Positions 1-9,060 of a DNA stretch of 64,000 bases are shown here, one piece after another (the stretch's first letter is position 1; each line of letters starts with the position of its first letter). The translations under genes and the position numbers were made by a program. The stretch comes from Hypericibacter terrae (GTDB taxonomy: Bacteria; Pseudomonadota; Alphaproteobacteria; Dongiales; Dongiaceae), in NCBI RefSeq assembly GCF_008728855.1, contig NZ_CP042906.1, positions 3,559,570 through 3,623,569 of the forward strand, read 5' to 3'. The notes beneath the pieces were generated by a model that did no database searches, was not told the DNA's origin, and was given only the letters and a program-made list of their open reading frames with translations.

Positions 1-1
1 G

Positions 2-406
2 ACAGCCAAGACCATCAAGGAGGGCTGGCTCTTCAGCGGCGACCTCGGTTATCGCGACGCCGACGGCTATATCTATCTCGCCGGCCGCAAGAAACAGATG
101 ATCATCCGCGGCGGCGAGAACGTCTATCCGGCCGAGGTCGAAAAGGTGCTGCTCGATTTCCCCGGCATCAAGGACGCCGTCGTGATCGGCCTGCCCGACC
201 CGGTCTGGGGCGAGATCATTGCCGCCGTGATCGTCGCCAGGGACGGGCCGGTCGATCCCGCCGCCCTGGTCGCCCACTGCAAGCGCCATCTGGCGAGCTA
301 TCGCTGCCCCGACTGCGTCTTCCAGCGCGACTCCCTGCCCTACAATGCGGGCGGCAAGGTCGACCGCAACCAGCTGCGGCAGGAGTATGAGGGTCGAGAG
401 CGATGA
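2..406 (+). CDS. acyl-CoA synthetase (AMP-forming), C-terminal part
   Basis: The frame is open from the window edge, so only the last ~134 residues are present. They form the C-terminal swivel domain of the ANL (AMP-binding) superfamily: the hinge region GDLGYRDADGYIYLAGRKK, then IRGGENVYPAEVE, and near the end NAGGKVDRNQL, which holds the conserved catalytic lysine for adenylate formation. The family activates a carboxylic acid with ATP and transfers it to CoA in the cytoplasm. The substrate cannot be told from this fragment. A palindromic G-rich repeat follows, so transcription probably ends there. Confidence 0.85.
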   Translation, partial: TAKTIKEGWLFSGDLGYRDADGYIYLAGRKKQMIIRGGENVYPAEVEKVLLDFPGIKDAVVIGLPDPVWGEIIAAVIVARDGPVDPAALVAHCKRHLASYRCPDCVFQRDSLPYNAGGKVDRNQLRQEYEGRER

Positions 407-423
407 TGTTGTGACTAGCACGC

Positions 424-562
424 CATTCCCCTCCTCCTACCCCGTCCCGCAAGGGGAGGGGGCGTGAATGCTTTTGACTCTCCATGATTGCTTGCGAGAA
501 AGACGTGATTCCTGAAATCCCAGCCCCCTCCCCTTGCGGGAGGGGGTAGGGGGAGGGGTGGC
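424..562. repeat. inverted pair of G-rich palindromic elements
   Basis: Two copies of an element with core CCCTCCCCTTGCGGGAGGGG lie in opposite orientation at about 424-466 and 521-562, so the transcript could fold into a long stem. The same element recurs at 59.7-60.2 kb. The rest of 407-748 shows no gene. Confidence 0.75.
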
Positions 563-748
563 CACGCGTGATGGTCATCGCAATGCAATAGCGATGCCGA
601 TCCAGCGCACTTTCCAGCAAAACTGGGCGCGCGCCGCATCAAGCCCTAAACTCGGGCTCCGCCTAGCCTGGAGCGGCATCGTTCCGGGCGGGAGGCCCGC
701 GACCGCTTCGGCCGGGTCCTCGGGACAACCCAGCCTCGGGAGACGCCA

Positions 749-1729
749 TTGTCCGTCCGCTATGAAACAGCAGGGATCGCGCCCGGCGAACGCAGCCGCT
801 TCTGGCAGGAGGCGGTGGCGCAGGCCTATTTCCCGCTCGATCTGACCTATCGCGACGCCGACCGGTTCGAGGGCAGCCTCGAGCTGTGGGAGCTGGGCGA
901 GGTCTCGCTGTCGCGCCTGGTGACCGACGGCATCACCTATGCCCGCCACGCCCGGCATCTGCGCAAGGATCCCGAGGAGCATTTCCTCATCACCGTGCCC
1001 GAGGGCGCCCCCATCCGCTTCCGGCAGGACGGCATGGATGTCGACTGCCGCCCCGGCGGCTTCGTGGTCGAGCGCAGCCACCTGCCCTACGAGTTCAGCG
1101 ATCCCGACGCCAACGCGCTCTGGGTTCTGCGGGTGCCGGCCTCGCTGATGCGCCAGCGCCTCTCGATCCCCGACCGCTTCGCCTCGCTCGGGTTCGATTG
1201 CACGCAAGGCGCGGGCCGGCTCTTCGTCGACATGCTGCGCCTCGTGCCGGAGACGGTCGAGGCGATCCATCCTTCGGGGCGCGAGGTGCTGGGCCGGCAA
1301 TTGATCGAGCTGCTCGCCCTCGCCTTCGACAATGACGCACGCACCCTCGAGAGCCGCCAGGCCCCGGTCAAACAGGCGCATCTGCAGCGCATCGAGCGCC
1401 ATCTGCGCCAGAACCTGACATCGAACAGCCTTTCACCGCAGAGCGTCGCCGACGCCTGCGGCCTCTCGGTGCGTTATCTGCATCAGCTCTTCCAGGAGAA
1501 GGGCCAGTCGCTGGGCCAATGGGTGCGCGAGCAGCGGCTGCTCCGTTGCGACGAGGCACTGCGCGACCCGCGCGGGGCCCGGACCATCGCCGAGATCGCC
1601 CATTTCTGGGGCTTCGGCGATCAGGCCCAGTTCAGCCGTCACTACAAGGCCCGCTTCGGCCGGAGCCCCAGCGACACGCGCCAGCAGAGTCGAGCCTCCT
1701 CGCCGCCATCAGGAGCCCGCCACCCGTGA
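749..1729 (+). CDS. AraC family transcriptional regulator
   Basis: The 326-residue protein starts with TTG, preceded by GGGAG six bases upstream. The first ~200 residues resemble the AraC-type ligand-binding domain of the AraC_binding_2 kind. The last ~100 residues carry two helix-turn-helix units (SVADACGLSVRYLHQLFQEKG, then TIAEIAHFWGFGDQAQFSRHYKARFG), the hallmark of AraC/XylS DNA-binding domains. Its stop codon overlaps the GTG start of the next gene by 4 bp, so the two are translationally coupled. It probably controls that molybdenum hydroxylase gene, but the effector is unknown. Confidence 0.88.
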   Translation: MSVRYETAGIAPGERSRFWQEAVAQAYFPLDLTYRDADRFEGSLELWELGEVSLSRLVTDGITYARHARHLRKDPEEHFLITVPEGAPIRFRQDGMDVDCRPGGFVVERSHLPYEFSDPDANALWVLRVPASLMRQRLSIPDRFASLGFDCTQGAGRLFVDMLRLVPETVEAIHPSGREVLGRQLIELLALAFDNDARTLESRQAPVKQAHLQRIERHLRQNLTSNSLSPQSVADACGLSVRYLHQLFQEKGQSLGQWVREQRLLRCDEALRDPRGARTIAEIAHFWGFGDQAQFSRHYKARFGRSPSDTRQQSRASSPPSGARHP

Positions 1730-4113
1730 ACAAGCCCGTCGCCACCGCCCCGCTCGTCGGTCAACGCATCAAGCGCAAGGAAGACCGGCGCTTCATTACC
1801 GGCGAAGGGCGCTATGTCGACGATTTCCAGATCCCCGGCATGACCCACGGCGTGGTGCTGCGCTCGCCCCACGCCCATGCGCGGATCCTGAAGCTCGACA
1901 TCGCGGCGGCCCGGGCCCTGCCGGGTGTACTCGATATCGTGACCGGCGCCGATCTCGATGCCGCCAAGGTCGGCGGGCTCCCCGTCGGCTGGATCGTGCC
2001 CAAGACCACCGGCGCGCCGATGGCGAAACCACCCCATCCGGTACTGGCGACCGAGCGCGCGCGCCATGTCGGCGATCCGGTCGCTTTCGTCGTGGCCGAG
2101 ACACGCGAGCAGGCGCTCGACGCGATGGAGCGGATCGAGGTCGAGTACGAGCCCCTGCCCCATATCGTCGATCTCGAAAGCTCGGTCGATCCAAATGCGC
2201 CGCAGCTCTGGCCCGAGGCGCCGGGCAATCTCTGCTATGACTGGGAGATCGGCGACACCGCCGCGGTCGCACGCGCCTTTGCCGGCGCCGCGCATGTCAC
2301 GACCCTGAAGCTGGTCAATAACCGCATCCATGCCTCGCCGATGGAGACGCGCGGCACGATCGGCCATTACGATTCCTCGACCGACCGCTACACGCTCTAC
2401 ACCTCGAACCAGAATCCGCACATCATCCGCGTGCTGCTGGCGGTGGCGACCCTCGGCATCTCGGAAGAGAAGATCCGCGTGGTCGCGCCCGATGTCGGCG
2501 GCGGCTTCGGCATGAAGATCTATCACTATGCCGAAGAGGTGCTGGTGGTGTTTGCCTCGCGCCGGCTGAAGCGGCCGGTGAAATGGATCTCCGACCGCAG
2601 CGAGGCCTATCTCAGCGACACCCACGCGCGCGACCATGTCACCACCGTCTCGCTCGCCCTCGACGCCCAGGGCGTCATGCAGGGGCTGAAAGTGGACACC
2701 ATCGCCAATATGGGCGCCTATCTCTCGACCTTCGCGCCGGCGATCCCGTCCTTCTTCTATGCCTATCCCTTCCCCGGCCCCTACAAGGTGCGCGCGGTGC
2801 AATGCCGCACGCGCGCCGCCTTCACCAACACCCAGCCGGTCGATGCCTATCGCGGTGCCGGGCGGCCCGAATGCACCTATGTGCTGGAGCGCGCCATGGA
2901 CGCGGCCGCGCGCGAGATGGGCATCGACCGGATCGAGATGCGGCGGCGGAACTTCATTCCGCCGGGGGCCTTCCCTTACAAGACGCCGCTGCTCTGGACC
3001 TATGACGTGGCCGAGTTCGACCGGCTGATGGACCAGGCGGTCGCGGTCGCCGACTTCGCCGGCTTCCCTGCGCGCCGCGCCGAGGCGCTGACGCGCAATC
3101 GCTATCGCGGGCTGGGCTTCGCCTATTACATGGAATCCTGCGGCATGGGGCCCTCGAAGCTCCTGAACGAGCAGGGCTGCCTGGGCGGACAATATGAAGT
3201 GGGCACGGTGCGCGTGAACCCGACCGGCAATGTGACCGTGTTGACCGGCAGCCATACGCATGGCCAGGGCCATGAGACGGTCTATGCCCAGATCGTCGCC
3301 GATGCGCTCGGCGTCGATTTCAACGCGATCGAGATCGTCCATGGCGACACCGACCGCGTGCCCTATGGCATCGGCACCTATGGCTCGCGCTCGATCGCGG
3401 TCGGCGGTTCGGCGCTCAAGATCTCGCTCGACAAGGTGGTCGAGAAGGCGCGGCAGATCGCGGCCCATCTGATGGAGGCCAACCCCGTCGACGTGACCTT
3501 CGAGCAGGGCCTGTTCCGCGTCGCCGGCACCGATCTCAGCCGGACCTTCAAGGAGGTGGTGCGCGCGGCCTACAACCCGGTCGATTACCCGCTCGACAAG
3601 CTGGAGCCGGGCCTCGAGATGACCACCTATTTCGACCCGCCCAACTTCACCTTCCCCTATGGCTGCCATCTTTGCGAGATCGAGGTCGATCCCGAGACCG
3701 GCAAGATCGAGATCCTGGCGCTGGCTGCGGTCGACGATTTCGGCAACCAGATGAATCCGATGATCGTCGAGGGTCAGATCCATGGCGGCCTGGCGCAGGG
3801 CGTGGGCCAGGGCATGATGGAGCTCTGCGCCTTCGACAAGGAGACCGGGCAGCTGCTCTCAGGCTCGCTGATGGATTACGCGCTGCCGCGGGCCTCCGAC
3901 CTGCCCTCGATGCGGATCGAATCCATCGTTACCCCGTGTCATTACAATCCGCTGGGCGTCAAAGGCTGCGGAGAGGCCGGCGCCATCGCCGGCCCTGCGG
4001 CGCTGGTGAGCGCCGTGCTCGACGCGCTGGCGCCTTTAGGAGTCACCGACATCGACATGCCGGCGACGCCCGAACGCGTCTGGCGCGCGATCCAGGCGGC
4101 GAGAAAGCGCTGA
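1726..4113 (+). CDS. xanthine/CO dehydrogenase family molybdopterin-binding large subunit (form II, CoxL-like)
   Basis: The 795-residue protein starts at a GTG overlapping the upstream stop codon, with AGGAG 11 bases before it. A longer in-frame extension upstream only shadows the AraC gene. The protein has the aldehyde oxidase/xanthine dehydrogenase a/b hammerhead domain followed by the two molybdopterin-binding domains. The active-site loop AYRGAGR (residues ~374-380) is the form II signature; true CO dehydrogenases carry AYRCSFR. The catalytic glutamate lies in [11 protein letters not shown] (Glu ~750). Such subunits normally work with an FAD subunit and a 2Fe-2S subunit, and neither is nearby. 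It probably hydroxylates an N-heterocycle or aldehyde rather than CO. Confidence 0.9.
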   Translation: MNKPVATAPLVGQRIKRKEDRRFITGEGRYVDDFQIPGMTHGVVLRSPHAHARILKLDIAAARALPGVLDIVTGADLDAAKVGGLPVGWIVPKTTGAPMAKPPHPVLATERARHVGDPVAFVVAETREQALDAMERIEVEYEPLPHIVDLESSVDPNAPQLWPEAPGNLCYDWEIGDTAAVARAFAGAAHVTTLKLVNNRIHASPMETRGTIGHYDSSTDRYTLYTSNQNPHIIRVLLAVATLGISEEKIRVVAPDVGGGFGMKIYHYAEEVLVVFASRRLKRPVKWISDRSEAYLSDTHARDHVTTVSLALDAQGVMQGLKVDTIANMGAYLSTFAPAIPSFFYAYPFPGPYKVRAVQCRTRAAFTNTQPVDAYRGAGRPECTYVLERAMDAAAREMGIDRIEMRRRNFIPPGAFPYKTPLLWTYDVAEFDRLMDQAVAVADFAGFPARRAEALTRNRYRGLGFAYYMESCGMGPSKLLNEQGCLGGQYEVGTVRVNPTGNVTVLTGSHTHGQGHETVYAQIVADALGVDFNAIEIVHGDTDRVPYGIGTYGSRSIAVGGSALKISLDKVVEKARQIAAHLMEANPVDVTFEQGLFRVAGTDLSRTFKEVVRAAYNPVDYPLDKLEPGLEMTTYFDPPNFTFPYGCHLCEIEVDPETGKIEILALAAVDDFGNQMNPMIVEGQIHGGLAQGVGQGMMELCAFDKETGQLLSGSLMDYALPRASDLPSMRIESIVTPCHYNPLGVKGCGEAGAIAGPAALVSAVLDALAPLGVTDIDMPATPERVWRAIQAARKR

Positions 4114-4606
4114 CGTAGCGGCTTCCCGCCGACGGAGCCGGCGGCCGACCTTCCGGGCCAGCCGTTGCGTGAGCGCGGCAGCACAGCCTGACGGCGAGGC
4201 GACCGCGACTGCCAGCAAGGCGCCGGGTCGAAAACTCCGGCGATCCTGCGATTGTTGCCGCCCAGCAATATGGAGACCGGCACATCTTCCTGTCGGTTCC
4301 CTGTCGGTCTAGAAGATTCTCGCCGTCACACGCCCAAATGCGGTGCCGCCAGAGTTGTCAGAGACAATGTTCCTTCTCATTGGGCGTCGAGACGGCGTCG
4401 CATGTTCGTCACGCTCGGCAATCCGAGCTGCCGCCGCGTTACGACAATTTCACAGTAAAGTGCTGGCGCTTATCCGAGCCACAATGCCACCAATGTCATG
4501 TGCTGAGCGGTCGTAGGGGATGACGAGCGCCACATCGGGAAGTCGAGACGAGAGACAGACGACGATTTCCGATACTGCTCGCGACCAGGCAACCATAGCG
4601 ATCCCC
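4114..4606. other. intergenic region without recognisable gene
   Basis: Short open frames occur on both strands but none resembles a known protein or has a convincing ribosome site. The promoter of the hopanoid genes should lie in the right-hand half, which is less GC-rich than the surrounding genes. Confidence 0.5.
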
Positions 4607-5773
4607 ATGACCATTAATCCCCGGTTCGTCCTATTCGCTGGCGCGTCCTGCGTGCTCTGCGCCGGCATCGGCATTCTCTACACCTTCATCGCCGGCATCC
4701 TCGTGCGAGGGTTCTTTCGCAGTCGTGGCGCTGAACTGTCCGACTTTCCTTCCGTCAGCATCCTGAAACCGCTTTACGGGGAAGAAGTCGATCTGGATTT
4801 GAATCTCGAGTCTCTATGCCAGATCGACTATCCGGGCGAGATCGATCTCGTCTTCGGAGTCCAGGATCCCCAAGACCCCGCCATCCGCTATGTCAGGGCG
4901 TTGCAGGATCGGCACCCGGAGATGGCGATCTCCCTGGTGATCGATGTCCGCGAATATGGGGCCAACCGGAAAATCTCCAACCTCGTGAACATCGCGCGGG
5001 CAGCGCGCCACGAGGTTCTCGTCCTTTCCGACAGCGATATCGGGGTCGGTCCGGACTATCTACGGCGCACGGTCGCCGAGCTCGCCCGGCCCGGGGTCGG
5101 GCTCGTCACCTGTCTCTATCGGGGTGCGCCGCTGGCAGGCCTGTGGCCGATCTTGTCGGCCATGGCGATCGACTACAACTTCCTGCCGAGCGTCATCGTC
5201 GGCCTGAAGAGCGGTCTGGCGCGCCCCTGCTTCGGCTCGACCATCGCCCTCCGCCGCAGCGTCCTGGATCGGGTCGGCGGATTCGAGGCCTTCGCCGATC
5301 ATCTCGCCGATGACAATGCCATCGGCGAGGCGGTCAGGTCCCTGGGCTTGGAGGTGGCCGTGGCTCCGATGCTGGTCACGCACAGCTGTGCCGAGCAGAG
5401 CCTCGGCGCACTGCTCAATCACGAGCTGCGCTGGTCGCGCACCATTCTTTCCGTCGCGGGCCCGAGCTTCGCGGGCATGATCGCGACCCAGCCGTTGCCC
5501 CTCACCCTGCTGAGCCTCTGGGCTTTCGGCTTCACCCCCTGGACCGAAGCCCTTTTGCTGGCGGCCCTGGCATCGCGACATTTCCTTCGCCACCAGGTCA
5601 ACCATTCGGCGGGCGGCAGCCTGGGCGATCCCGGATGGTGGCTGATGCCGCTGCGTGACCTGCTTTCGTTCGCGGTCTTCTGCGCGACATTCTTTGTCGA
5701 GAAGGTTTCGTGGCGCGGACGGCGATTCCGGGTCCGCGCGAATGGCATGCTGTCCGTCACACAGGAGCACTGA
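4607..5773 (+). CDS. hpnI: hopanoid biosynthesis glycosyltransferase HpnI
   Basis: A 388-residue membrane glycosyltransferase of the GT2/ceramide glucosyltransferase type. It has an N-terminal membrane segment (RFVLFAGASCVLCAGIGIL), a cytoplasmic GT domain with the acidic motif LSDSDIG and the HELRW motif (the QxxRW position), and C-terminal hydrophobic segments. HpnI is known to attach N-acetylglucosamine to bacteriohopanetetrol. The assignment rests on the following hpnJ, hpnK and hpnL genes. I chose the ATG at 4607, just before the first membrane helix; an ATG at 4520 would add 29 polar residues. Confidence 0.9.
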   Translation: MTINPRFVLFAGASCVLCAGIGILYTFIAGILVRGFFRSRGAELSDFPSVSILKPLYGEEVDLDLNLESLCQIDYPGEIDLVFGVQDPQDPAIRYVRALQDRHPEMAISLVIDVREYGANRKISNLVNIARAARHEVLVLSDSDIGVGPDYLRRTVAELARPGVGLVTCLYRGAPLAGLWPILSAMAIDYNFLPSVIVGLKSGLARPCFGSTIALRRSVLDRVGGFEAFADHLADDNAIGEAVRSLGLEVAVAPMLVTHSCAEQSLGALLNHELRWSRTILSVAGPSFAGMIATQPLPLTLLSLWAFGFTPWTEALLLAALASRHFLRHQVNHSAGGSLGDPGWWLMPLRDLLSFAVFCATFFVEKVSWRGRRFRVRANGMLSVTQEH

Positions 5774-5774
5774 C

Positions 5775-7205
5775 ATGCTTCGCACTCTGTTCCTCCAAGC
5801 CCCCTCCTTCGAGGGATTCGACGGCGGGGCCGGCTCCCGCTACCAGGCCCGGCGCGAAATCCGGTCCTTCTGGTATCCGACCTGGCTGGCGCAGCCGGCG
5901 GCCCTCATTCCCGGCAGCCGCCTGATCGACGCGCCCGCCCACGATCTCACCCTGGCCGACGTGACCGCGGTCGCGAAGGATTATGACCTCGTCGTCCTCC
6001 ACACCTCGACGCCGTCCTTCGCGTCCGACGTCAAGACGATCGAAGCCCTGAAGGCGGCCAATCCGGCGCTGACGGCCGGCTTCGTCGGTGCCAAGGTGGC
6101 GGTCGACCCGGATGGCAGCCTCAAGGCGGCGAAGGCGCTCGATTTCGTCGCGCGCAACGAATTCGATTTCGCGATCAAGGAGGTCGCCGAGGAACGCGAC
6201 CTGGCCTCGATCGCCGGCATTTCCTTCCGCCGCCCGGACGGCAGGATCGAGCACAATGCCGAGCGACCCATCCTCGAGAATATGGACCTGCTCCCCTTCG
6301 TGACGCCGGTCTATCAGCGCGATCTGAAGATCGAGCGCTATTTCATCGGTTACCTGAAGCACCCCTATATCTCGATCTATACCGGCCGCGGCTGCAAATC
6401 GCGTTGCACCTTCTGCCTCTGGCCACAGACCGTAGGCGGCCACCGTTACCGGACGCGCAGCGTCGGCCATGTGCTCGAGGAGATCGCCTGGGCGCAGAAG
6501 GCCTTCCCGCAGGTGAAGGAATTCTTCTTCGACGACGATACCTTCACCGACGATCTGCCGCGCGCCGAGGCCATTGCCAAGGGACTGGGCAGGCTGGGCG
6601 TGACCTGGTCCTGCAACGCCAAGGCCAATGTTCCGCGCGCCTCCCTCAAGGTGATGCGGGACAATGGGCTGCGCCTGCTGCTGGTCGGGTATGAATCCGG
6701 CAATCAGCAGATCCTGCACAACATCAAGAAGGGGATGCGCATCGAGGTCGCCGAACGCTTCACCAAGGACTGCCACGAGCTGGGAATCACTATCCACGGC
6801 ACCTTCATTCTGGGACTGCCGGGAGAATCCAGGGAAACCATCCAGGAGACCATCCACTTCGCGGCCCGGATCAACCCTCACACGATCCAGGTGTCGCTGG
6901 CCGCGCCCTATCCCGGAACCTTCCTTTACAAGCAGGCCTTGGAGAATGGCTGGCTCGACGAGGCGAATGCCGAGCTGGTGGATGCGCACGGTGTGCAGAT
7001 CGCGCCGCTTCATTTTCCGCATCTCAGCCATGAAGAGATCTTCGATTCCGTCGAGGAGTTTTATCGTCGCTTCTACTTCCGCTCCGGAAAGATCGCCTCG
7101 ATCGTCGGCGAGATGGTCCGCAGCCCCGAGATGATGCGGCGCCGGCTTCGCGAAGGCGTCGAGTTCTTCCGCTTCCTGCGCGAGCGCCGGGCCGTCGCGC
7201 CTTGA
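5775..7205 (+). CDS. hpnJ: hopanoid biosynthesis radical SAM protein HpnJ
   Basis: A 476-residue radical SAM protein. The N-terminal ~190 residues look like a cobalamin-binding-type domain. The 4Fe-4S site reads GCKSRCTFC, a CxxxCxxC motif at Cys 207, 211 and 214, followed by a TIM-barrel radical SAM core. HpnJ acts on the glucosamine head group of bacteriohopanetetrol to make the cyclitol ether. The start has AGGAG upstream and sits one base after the hpnI stop; a longer in-frame extension lies inside hpnI. The stop overlaps the hpnK start by 4 bp, so the genes form one operon. Confidence 0.93.
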   Translation: MLRTLFLQAPSFEGFDGGAGSRYQARREIRSFWYPTWLAQPAALIPGSRLIDAPAHDLTLADVTAVAKDYDLVVLHTSTPSFASDVKTIEALKAANPALTAGFVGAKVAVDPDGSLKAAKALDFVARNEFDFAIKEVAEERDLASIAGISFRRPDGRIEHNAERPILENMDLLPFVTPVYQRDLKIERYFIGYLKHPYISIYTGRGCKSRCTFCLWPQTVGGHRYRTRSVGHVLEEIAWAQKAFPQVKEFFFDDDTFTDDLPRAEAIAKGLGRLGVTWSCNAKANVPRASLKVMRDNGLRLLLVGYESGNQQILHNIKKGMRIEVAERFTKDCHELGITIHGTFILGLPGESRETIQETIHFAARINPHTIQVSLAAPYPGTFLYKQALENGWLDEANAELVDAHGVQIAPLHFPHLSHEEIFDSVEEFYRRFYFRSGKIASIVGEMVRSPEMMRRRLREGVEFFRFLRERRAVAP

Positions 7206-8059
7206 AGGGCGTCATCGTCACCGCCGACGACTTCGGGGCCGCCATCGAGATCAACGAGGCGGTCGAGGCCGCCCATCGCGACGGCATCCTGACGGCGGCC
7301 AGCCTGATGGTGACCGGGAGGGCGGCGGCCGACGCCGTGGCGCGCGCCAGGCGCCTGCCCGCCTTGAGGGTCGGCCTGCACCTCGTGCTGGTCGAAGGAA
7401 GGCCTGTCCTGCCGCCGGCCGAGATTCCGGATCTGGTCGACGCCCGGGGCTTGTTCCGGTCCGACATGGCCCCTATGGGCGTCGATATGTTCTTTCGGCC
7501 CGCGGTGCGACGCCAATTGACCGCCGAGATCACCGCGCAGTTCGAGGCCTTCCGTGCGACCGGACTGCGGCTCGATCACGTCAACGCCCACAAGCATTTT
7601 CACCTTCACCCCACGGTCGCCGGACGGATCATCGCGATCGGCCGCCGCTTCGGCATGTCCGCCGCGCGGGTGCCGGCGGAACCGGCCGCCATTCTCCGCC
7701 GCATCGAACCGGGACCGCGTGCCCTTCAACCGATGCTTCTGGCGCCTGTCACCGGGCTGCTGCAGGCGAGATTTGCGATGGCGGGCCTGCTGGTTCCCCG
7801 CCAGGTGTTCGGGCTCGCCTGGTCGGGTGCCGTGAGCGAATCGCGCCTGGCCGGCATCTTGCGCCACCTTCCCGCCGGTTTGAGCGAAATCTACCTCCAC
7901 CCCGCGGTCTCGAATGATTTTCCGGGCGCCGCCCCCGGCTACGGCTATGCTCAGGAACTGGCCGCCCTCATGGCGCCGTCGGTTCTTGCCGCGCTGCAGG
8001 AGACGGGCGCCGCCCGGGGCGGCTTCGGGGATTTCAAGGCAGCGGAATTCGGAGCATGA
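7202..8059 (+). CDS. hpnK: hopanoid biosynthesis-associated deacetylase HpnK (YdjC/ChbG family)
   Basis: A 285-residue protein starting with TTG in a 4-bp TTGA overlap with hpnJ. It begins KGVIVTADDFGAAIEINEA, the YdjC-family signature whose Asp-Asp pair binds metal. The metal-ligand histidines follow in GLHLVLVEG and in DHVNAHKHFHLHP. HpnK removes the acetyl group from N-acetylglucosaminyl-bacteriohopanetetrol to give the glucosamine form used by HpnJ. Its stop overlaps the hpnL start by 4 bp. Confidence 0.92.
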   Translation: MKGVIVTADDFGAAIEINEAVEAAHRDGILTAASLMVTGRAAADAVARARRLPALRVGLHLVLVEGRPVLPPAEIPDLVDARGLFRSDMAPMGVDMFFRPAVRRQLTAEITAQFEAFRATGLRLDHVNAHKHFHLHPTVAGRIIAIGRRFGMSAARVPAEPAAILRRIEPGPRALQPMLLAPVTGLLQARFAMAGLLVPRQVFGLAWSGAVSESRLAGILRHLPAGLSEIYLHPAVSNDFPGAAPGYGYAQELAALMAPSVLAALQETGAARGGFGDFKAAEFGA

Positions 8060-9021
8060 GGCATCTCGGCAAGGTTCTGGCCCTCGCCGGCCTGATTCTC
8101 GCAGTGTGGCTGTTTCTGCGCGACAACCCCGGTGCCATTCTGAGTTTGCTCGAGATGGCCGGACCGGGATTGGTCCTGGCGAGCCTGGTTCATCTGTTTC
8201 CGGTGCTGATCAACGCCCAGGCCTGGCGCCTGCTCTTCCCCGTCGGAAGCCGGCCGAAGCTCGCGAGCCTGATGCGGGTGGTCTGGATCCGCGAGGCGGT
8301 GAACGGCTTGCTGCCCGTGGCACGGGTCGGCGGCGAGATCGTCGCCTATCGCATGTTGCGGCGCGCGGGCGTCGATCGCTCCCCGGCCGTCGCCGGCGTG
8401 ACCGTCGAAGTCGCGCTCTCGATCGTCAGCCAGCTGGTCTTCGCCCTGACGGGCTTGACCTTCCTCTATCTCGATTCAACCTCGACCCTGTTTGCCAGGA
8501 TGGCACTCGCCCTGCTGCTGCTGGCGATCGGCGTCGCGCTTCTCATCGCCTTGCAAAATGCGGGCCTCACCGAAAAGGCGATGCAGCTTCTCAATCGCCT
8601 CGCCGCGGGCCGGTTCGATGCGGCCATCGGTCATTCCGCCCAGATCGATCGCGAGGTCAGAGCGCTCTACCGCCGACATGCCGCGATCGCGGGCTGTCTG
8701 CTGTGGCTGCTGGCCGGATGGCTGGCCGGTGCCGCCGAGATCTGGGCGGCACTATGGGTCCTGGGCCGACCCATCGGCGTGATCGACGCCGTCATTGTCG
8801 AATCGGTGATCCAGGCGGTCAGCAGCGCCGCCTTTCTGGTGCCGGGTGCGCTCGGTGTGCAGGAAGCGGCTTTCCTGCTGATCGGGGCCGCCGTCGGCCT
8901 CGATCCGGTGACGGCCATGGCGTTGGCGACCGTGCGGCGCATTCGCGACGGCGTCATCTTCTTGCCGGGCCTCGTCAGCTGGCAGTTCGCCGAGAGCCGG
9001 GCGTTGCGCAGCGCTCCATAA
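8056..9021 (+). CDS. hpnL: hopanoid-associated membrane protein HpnL (LPG synthase TM-region family)
   Basis: A 321-residue integral membrane protein with about eight hydrophobic segments. It belongs to the lysylphosphatidylglycerol synthase transmembrane-region (UPF0104) family and has the typical PGALGVQEA motif in its second half. It is coupled to hpnK by an ATGA overlap and is the last gene of the hpnIJKL run. Its biochemical role is not settled; moving the finished lipid or helping its synthesis are possibilities. It converges with the phosphoesterase gene 39 bp away. Confidence 0.88.
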   Translation: MRHLGKVLALAGLILAVWLFLRDNPGAILSLLEMAGPGLVLASLVHLFPVLINAQAWRLLFPVGSRPKLASLMRVVWIREAVNGLLPVARVGGEIVAYRMLRRAGVDRSPAVAGVTVEVALSIVSQLVFALTGLTFLYLDSTSTLFARMALALLLLAIGVALLIALQNAGLTEKAMQLLNRLAAGRFDAAIGHSAQIDREVRALYRRHAAIAGCLLWLLAGWLAGAAEIWAALWVLGRPIGVIDAVIVESVIQAVSSAAFLVPGALGVQEAAFLLIGAAVGLDPVTAMALATVRRIRDGVIFLPGLVSWQFAESRALRSAP

Positions 9022-9060
9022 GCAGCGCCGCCGCGATCGCCGAACGTCGCCGAAGAGGGC

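Noticed and set aside
1642..3783. A 713-codon open frame on the minus strand
   Set aside because: It is antisense to the molybdopterin subunit gene, has His/Arg/Gly-heavy composition and no family motif; long antisense frames are common in GC-rich DNA.
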